This document shows positions 5,599-6,423 of a stretch of 6,423 nt of DNA, piece by piece. Within the stretch, counting starts at the first letter, position 1. Each line of letters begins with the position of its first letter. The position numbers and the translations under genes are program-made. The notes beneath the pieces are model-generated. The model was not told where the DNA came from and ran no database searches. It was given only the letters and a program-made list of their open reading frames with translations. The DNA is from an uncultured Erythrobacter sp. (GTDB lineage: Bacteria; Pseudomonadota; Alphaproteobacteria; Sphingomonadales; Sphingomonadaceae): NCBI GenBank assembly GCA_947258465.1, contig CAMYIQ010000116.1, positions 1-6,423 of the forward strand, given 5' to 3'.

Positions 5599-6423
5599 TT
5601 GCCTGGTGGACTTGTAGCCCTGCTCGACGACGTCTCGATCATCGCCCGCGCCGCGGCGGCATCGGTAGACGACATTTCGGTTGCTGCCAGCAAGGCCGGT
5701 TCCAAAACGGCCGGCGTGGTGATCGACGATGCGGCGGTCACGCCCAGCTATGTCACGGGCCTGTCCCCGGCACGCGAATTGCCGATCATCTGGGACATCA
5801 CCAAGGGCAGCCTGAAAAACAAACTCATCATCCTGCTGCCCGGCGCGCTGTTGCTAAGCTGGCTGCTGCCGAGCGCGATCATCTTCATTCTCATGCTGGG
5901 CGGGGCCTATCTCTCTTACGAGGGCGCCGAGAAGGTGATGGAAAAGCTGGGCGGCCAAAAGCACGGCAAAACGGTCGAAGACGCGATCGACGATCCCGTA
6001 GCCTTCGAGAAACAGCGCATAGCGGGCGCGATCCGCACCGATCTCATCCTGTCGGCCGAAATCATGGCGATCACGCTGAACGAAGTCGCCTCGGAAGACT
6101 TCATCGTTCGAGCCGGCGTGTTGGCGGTCGTCGGTATTGGCGTGACCTTCGCGGTCTATGGGGCGGTCGCCCTGATCGTGAAGCTGGACGACATCGGCCT
6201 GCATCTGCGCGAGAAGGCTTCTGCTACCGCGCAGGCATTCGGTAATTTCCTCGTCAATTCGGTGCCTTATCTGCTCATCTTTCTGTCTTTCATCGGGACG
6301 ATCGCCATGTTGTGGGTCGGCGGCGGGATCATCCTGCACGGCACGCACGAGCTGGGCTTCGACTTTCTCTACGACATCGCCCATGGTGCCGAATATGCGG
6401 TGAAGGCTGCGACAGGCGCCATG
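5599..6423 (+). CDS. DUF808/YedI-family inner-membrane protein, 3' end missing
   Basis: The frame is open to the window edge and gives 275 residues; E. coli YedI has about 305, so roughly the last 30 are missing. The N-terminus MPGGLVALLDDVSIIARAAA followed by SVDDISVAASKAGSKTAGVV is the hallmark of the DUF808 family. Hydrophobic segments at about 74-105 (probably a hairpin), 168-195 and 220-248 indicate several membrane spans. LPIIWDITKGSLKNK (61-75), YLSYEGAEK (104-112) and the long cytoplasmic-looking segment 110-145 also fit. The start is TTG at 5599, chosen because the family's N-terminal motif begins exactly there and AAGGAG lies eight bases upstream (5585-5590). The biochemical function of the family is not established. 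It is divergent from rpsF with 204 bases between the start codons; I could not pick a convincing promoter for it. Confidence 0.92.
   Translation, partial: MPGGLVALLDDVSIIARAAAASVDDISVAASKAGSKTAGVVIDDAAVTPSYVTGLSPARELPIIWDITKGSLKNKLIILLPGALLLSWLLPSAIIFILMLGGAYLSYEGAEKVMEKLGGQKHGKTVEDAIDDPVAFEKQRIAGAIRTDLILSAEIMAITLNEVASEDFIVRAGVLAVVGIGVTFAVYGAVALIVKLDDIGLHLREKASATAQAFGNFLVNSVPYLLIFLSFIGTIAMLWVGGGIILHGTHELGFDFLYDIAHGAEYAVKAATGAM

Noticed and set aside
5430..6245. 271-codon + strand frame overlapping the DUF808 gene
   Set aside because: It is out of frame with the recognisable DUF808 protein, is rich in Arg/Gly/His as expected of a shifted frame, and begins in the rpsF leader.
5854..6384. 176-codon minus-strand frame
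   Set aside because: It is antisense to the DUF808 coding sequence and shows no domain.

Overview
The window looks like chromosomal DNA of a high-GC alphaproteobacterium. The gene order rpsF-rpsR-rplI without priB, a long acidic tail on L9, and the general protein style suggest Sphingomonadales (Erythrobacter or Sphingomonas-like). That placement is inference from sequence flavour, not a database result. Most of the window is core, vertically inherited sequence at about 63-65% GC in the lines I counted. The one exception is a membrane-protein gene at 1815-2420, at about 52% GC.

Layout. Positions 1-1811 (+ strand) hold a tight three-gene unit: the 3' end of a YVTN-type beta-propeller gene, a RimB-type retropepsin-like ("ATP-dependent zinc protease" family) gene, and rimK. 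Both junctions are 4-base ATGA overlaps. rimK then meets a convergent gene of unknown function (1815-2420, - strand, five predicted membrane segments) with only three bases between the stop codons. On the - strand follow amn (AMP nucleosidase, 2585-4024) and the ribosomal operon rpsF-rpsR-rplI (5394 down to 4161), which ends in a clear intrinsic terminator at 4099-4134. A 204-base divergent region separates rpsF from a + strand DUF808/YedI-family membrane protein gene, which starts at a TTG (5599) and runs off the right edge.

How the genes connect. RimK is the ATP-grasp ligase known to add glutamates to the C-terminus of ribosomal protein S6, and RimB is its usual operon partner. The S6 gene lies about 3.2 kb away on the opposite strand. 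The S6 encoded here ends in a basic tail finishing in Asn, not the acidic Glu-Glu end of the E. coli substrate, so the target of this RimK is an open question. Amn feeds adenine and ribose-5-phosphate into purine salvage and has its own good promoter overlapping the terminator of the ribosomal operon.

I see no CRISPR array, tRNA, rRNA, insertion sequence or recognisable defence system. The points most worth a second look are the RimK/S6-tail mismatch, the beta-propeller coupled to rimB-rimK, the low-GC orphan membrane gene with a start-stop codon pair in its leader, and mutually exclusive RNA pairings in the rpsF leader.
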